Positions 62,301 to 64,000 of a stretch of DNA of 64,000 nt are shown piece by piece. The position numbers were made by a program, and so were the translations under genes. The stretch comes from Agarophyton chilense (lineage: Eukaryota > Rhodophyta > Florideophyceae > Gracilariales > Gracilariaceae), in assembly GCA_030374765.1 (NCBI GenBank), contig JARGXX010000027.1:620001-684000 (forward strand). The letters are read 5' to 3'. Position 1 is the stretch's first letter; each line of letters starts with the position of its first letter. The notes under the pieces are model-generated. The model saw only the letters and a program-made list of their open reading frames with translations. It did not search any database and had not been told where the DNA came from.

Positions 62301-63850
62301 ACTTGCCAGTAGCCCGAATTGGCGTCGAGGGTAGAGAAAACAGTAGCGCTCCCAAGGGAGTCGATGTATTCGTCCATCCGAGGGATCGGGTACACATCCT
62401 TAATGGTTACCTCGTTCAGGCGTCTGTAATCGATGCAGAAACGCCACGATCCATCCGGTTTCGGGACTATCACCACTGGTGAGGCCCAAGCCGACTGGGC
62501 AGGTTCAATTACGCCCGCTTTAAGCATCTTCTCCACCTGAGATTTCTCCTCTTCCCGAGCTTTCGGTCCAGCCCTGTAAGGGTGTTGGGCAATAGGCCGA
62601 GTGTTCGGTAACAAGTCGATGCGGTGTTCTGTAATCCCAATAGTTTCAAGGGAACCATCCCACATGGGGGTAAATTCACGAAGCATGTGCCTCAGCTTCT
62701 CCCGATGAGATGCGGGTACATGGTTGAGATCCCATTTCTCCAATTCCTGAACAGGATCCGTCTGGTCTGCTCCTGTGATAGGGGCCGTAACCTTCTGAGG
62801 TTTAAAGTGTTCAGCGTGTGGAGCTGCAGTCGTATGCTCACCGTCTTCCGCGATTTCGGCAGTGTCCTCCCCCTCCTTAGGGTCCGCCACACCAAGGACC
62901 TCTGCGATAGAGATCTTTGTAGGTACGAACGCATGCGGGTGTGGAAGAACAGAACCCAGGATCTGGTGTTTGACCAAAAGCTGCGTTGTCTTTCCAAAGT
63001 TGGCTACCAAAACCTTGAAAGGTTTGTACGGTTCCACGGAGACAACCACATTCGCGAGGGCGAGTTGACGCCGCGTATACAGAGACGGGTTCGGTTGTAC
63101 CACATGCACACCAATTTGCTTGGTAACAACTGTGAGCCAAACCTGGGTTTCTGGCGGGATAGCCACTGACTTCGCAACCTTTACCCGTGTAGACACCGGG
63201 TCCTTCTTCACAGATTCCTGCGCGACAGGGAGAGGAACGCGTGTTCGCGCTGCTCCCTGTAAGGGTTTACGAACGATTGGGATCGTAGACCCATCTTCGA
63301 GTTCCACAGTTCTATTCCGAGGACGGATGGCTTCCACGAAGCGGCTGCAAAAGTCACAACCCAGTATGACTGGTGCTGCAAGTGACTTGCATACAATAAA
63401 CTCTAGCTGAACGAGATAGGAGCCTAACCTCATCATGAGGGAAATTGTACCCAGTGTCCGTAGCGGGTTGTTGTTCGCATCGGCGATATCCAAAGGTGGA
63501 CCGGTACGAACTTGAACCCGGAGCAGCGGGGGTAACAATTCAACATGAATTAAGTTAGGAGCGGCTCCTGTATCCAGGACAGATATTTGACGAACCATAA
63601 ACTGGTTGGACAGGCCGACGTCGGCGAATACTTTATAATTCCGCTTGGCCATTACCATAACTCGATCCGGAATACGGAGATTACGGGACCGTATCCACGG
63701 GCGACGGAGGACACTAAAGTATCCCGAGTTAACGTCGGTGTCAGCCGTTCTCCTTGAAAGGATAGTCACAGCTGGGGAGCGAAGCTGGAGCGCCTCGGGC
63801 GTCTTCAACTCCGGCTTAGAAGACGCCCCTCCCACAGGGAAGACTCCCAA
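59324..63850 (-). CDS. Pol polyprotein of Ty3 copy B (PR-RT-RH-INT)
   Basis: 1508 residues, same layout as copy A. Differences from A cluster at the N terminus (residues 4, 6, 40, 74, 77 and two in the ISLMMRLG segment). Beyond that only a few: RT EEDRDITAF where A has DRDKTAF, two RNase H changes (DGERHP for DCESHP), and integrase TYHPQGN, the family-normal form. The Lys-to-Ile change hits a residue conserved in most Ty3 RT domains and might impair this copy. Catalytic residues (DTG, YLDD, integrase D-D-E) are intact. Expression depends on the -1 shift site at 63862-63856. Confidence 0.95.
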   Translation of the reverse strand: MGVFPVGGASSKPELKTPEALQLRSPAVTILSRRTADTDVNSGYFSVLRRPWIRSRNLRIPDRVMVMAKRNYKVFADVGLSNQFMVRQISVLDTGAAPNLIHVELLPPLLRVQVRTGPPLDIADANNNPLRTLGTISLMMRLGSYLVQLEFIVCKSLAAPVILGCDFCSRFVEAIRPRNRTVELEDGSTIPIVRKPLQGAARTRVPLPVAQESVKKDPVSTRVKVAKSVAIPPETQVWLTVVTKQIGVHVVQPNPSLYTRRQLALANVVVSVEPYKPFKVLVANFGKTTQLLVKHQILGSVLPHPHAFVPTKISIAEVLGVADPKEGEDTAEIAEDGEHTTAAPHAEHFKPQKVTAPITGADQTDPVQELEKWDLNHVPASHREKLRHMLREFTPMWDGSLETIGITEHRIDLLPNTRPIAQHPYRAGPKAREEEKSQVEKMLKAGVIEPAQSAWASPVVIVPKPDGSWRFCIDYRRLNEVTIKDVYPIPRMDEYIDSLGSATVFSTLDANSGYWQVPIREEDRDITAFVCHQGLFRFRRMPFGLTNAPATFQRAIDILLAPFKWRTCLVYLDDIMVFSNNLDDHLEHVRDVMMILRDAGITLKLKKCEFFTDSVKYLGHIIRPGQLSIDEVRVKSLKEAKHPKTQTELRSFLGLCNVYRRFVPNFADIATPLNRLLTKAQPVELEPFGDAEASAFTALVNAVTLPPILALPNPGLPYEVDTDASANQVGCALFQSSEDGERHPIGYWSRSLNVHERNYSVSEKERLAVVWALATLRPYLMGTRFKVHTDHACLRWLLEISEPSGRLMRWRLRLSEFDFEILYKKGKLNTQADALSRLGTTAETEPYEDDEIPCFMVSDLEGGAQPLTDDVCDDILVNESLDSPTGSFIPISPEEMIREQQLDPFCTRIRARLNGGFQLPFEDDDQGYLIRTVGPRPRIVVPHTLQQRVLHLTHYVKVGAHPGGRKLYLTLRRDFYWPAMAFDCYAVRRACANCAKNDVKLRKHSKKLTLFPARPPLEFVAIDILGEFIRTPRGHRYLLVISDRFSKLTRTVPLKRITAATVAQAFVTHWVFVYGPPVQLLSDNGGKFASKFFQDVCRILDVRNLFVTTYHPQGNGQVERFNRTILNALRSYVADHPKNWDLYTDAITYAYNTQVHRVTSLSPFELVLSRTPPPVTIEAQPTLSTYPSPGLYREAWKEWLTKMVPIARKAMDKAQRAYKKDFDNRVRKPLPQVEPDDFVFLRKEYYHPEKERRHKLSPIVDGPYRVVSVDPDTVVLDIANRHERISRDRITRAPNPNVEVVSAPTPSTGDDSMEVNPLGGDSNTRPVILPHPERGLTNLPETSDNPESGPAPSRAQSTNSYRVTPPPEVIKPPGSPPKEGEEDLVPSQDDVSASASRPNRESSSHSETASPTEPATEKSQPQRMGSDITADPAKHDVRKEDENPPRESRVENSAPGTPTEPTITRRRGRDTEVSHTQTPLSRERAVSADPHGEDLDDEVDQIWLSVME

Positions 63851-63852
63851 GT

Positions 63853-64000
63853 TTAGTTTTTCGAAGCAAACCCCACCGAATTCGGTGCAGCTGCCTCGAA
63901 GGGGACCGGTTGTTCCCCGTTCGCGGGTACAAGTTCTGTATCCCTGTCAGCAAGGTGAGCTCGGAGTATCCTTTGTTCTTCATAGGACCCACTCGGGACT
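63853..64000 (-). CDS. 3' end of gag, copy B (partial)
   Basis: C-terminal gag codons corresponding to 33615-33762 in copy A, ending at TAA (63853-63855) right after the slip-site heptamer G-AAA-AAC (63862-63856). The zinc knuckle and the UAG position of copy A lie beyond the window, so gag integrity in copy B cannot be judged. Confidence 0.85.
   Translation of the reverse strand, partial: VPSGSYEEQRILRAHLADRDTELVPANGEQPVPFEAAAPNSVGFASKN

Larger units (their letters stand above)
56225..64000 (-). mobile_element. Ty3/gypsy chromodomain-type retrotransposon, copy B (3' part; continues past the window)
   Basis: Minus-strand copy of the same family as copy A, entering from the right edge and ending at 56225 with GGCAA as left flank. 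It contains the end of gag, the frameshift site, pol, chromodomain, antisense ORFs, polypurine tract and 3' LTR. Coordinates add to 97615 with the matching positions of copy A throughout, so no net indels exist. Most differences are in the first ~570 bases of overlap (gag end and pol N terminus). It inserted into relic C. Confidence 0.95.

Noticed and set aside
1..64000. CRISPR arrays, operons, ribosome binding sites and other prokaryotic features
   Set aside because: All repeats are explained by eukaryotic transposons, and gene structure and protein families are eukaryotic.

Overview
The window is eukaryotic nuclear DNA dominated by transposable elements. I can support only two host genes: a phosphoinositide phospholipase C (7991-10258, +) and an Xaa-Pro aminopeptidase (10448-12475, -). 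They converge tail to tail, and each is a single long exon. Everything else I recognise is mobile DNA, most of it decayed. Intronless host genes, a transit-peptide-like leader on the aminopeptidase, and this mix of Ty3, Ty1/copia, DIRS, hAT, piggyBac, PIF/Harbinger and Tc1 relics fit a plastid-bearing, intron-poor protist such as a red alga. The organism is an inference; nothing here identifies a species.

Layout. 1-2420: decayed Ty3 integrase and tail. 2421-7640: no gene except a piggyBac relic (4640-5960). 7991-12475: the two host genes. 13085-19706: Tc1/mariner, piggyBac and PIF/Harbinger relics. 20282-24705: a DIRS-type tyrosine-recombinase retroelement on the minus strand, with an intact gag and broken RT/RNase H and recombinase. 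25863-27890: hAT relic. 28560-46870: a three-level nest. An old retroelement (E) was hit by a copia element (minus strand, 5-bp duplication GAACT), and that copia was hit by a complete 10.8-kb Ty3 element, copy A (30591-41390, 5-bp duplication ACTAG). 46980-48320: a strongly purine-rich strand. 48664-56224: an old Ty3/chromodomain relic (C, minus strand), hit by a second Ty3 copy, B (56225 to beyond the window end, minus strand).

Copies A and B are the main content. In the shared part every base x of A lies opposite 97615-x of B at every boundary I checked, so they form an inverted repeat of more than 10 kb with no net length change. Their organisation is unusual: LTR - gag (with a zinc knuckle after an in-frame UAG in A) - likely -1 frameshift site at the gag stop - pol (PR-RT-RH-INT) - a separate chromodomain ORF downstream of the pol stop - a pair of overlapping ORFs on the opposite strand, reading inward from the 3' LTR - polypurine tract - LTR. 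The antisense ORF pair, conserved in both copies, is the best candidate for something undescribed. A's two LTRs differ from each other more than A's 3' part differs from B, which points to gene conversion, recombination or an assembly chimera.
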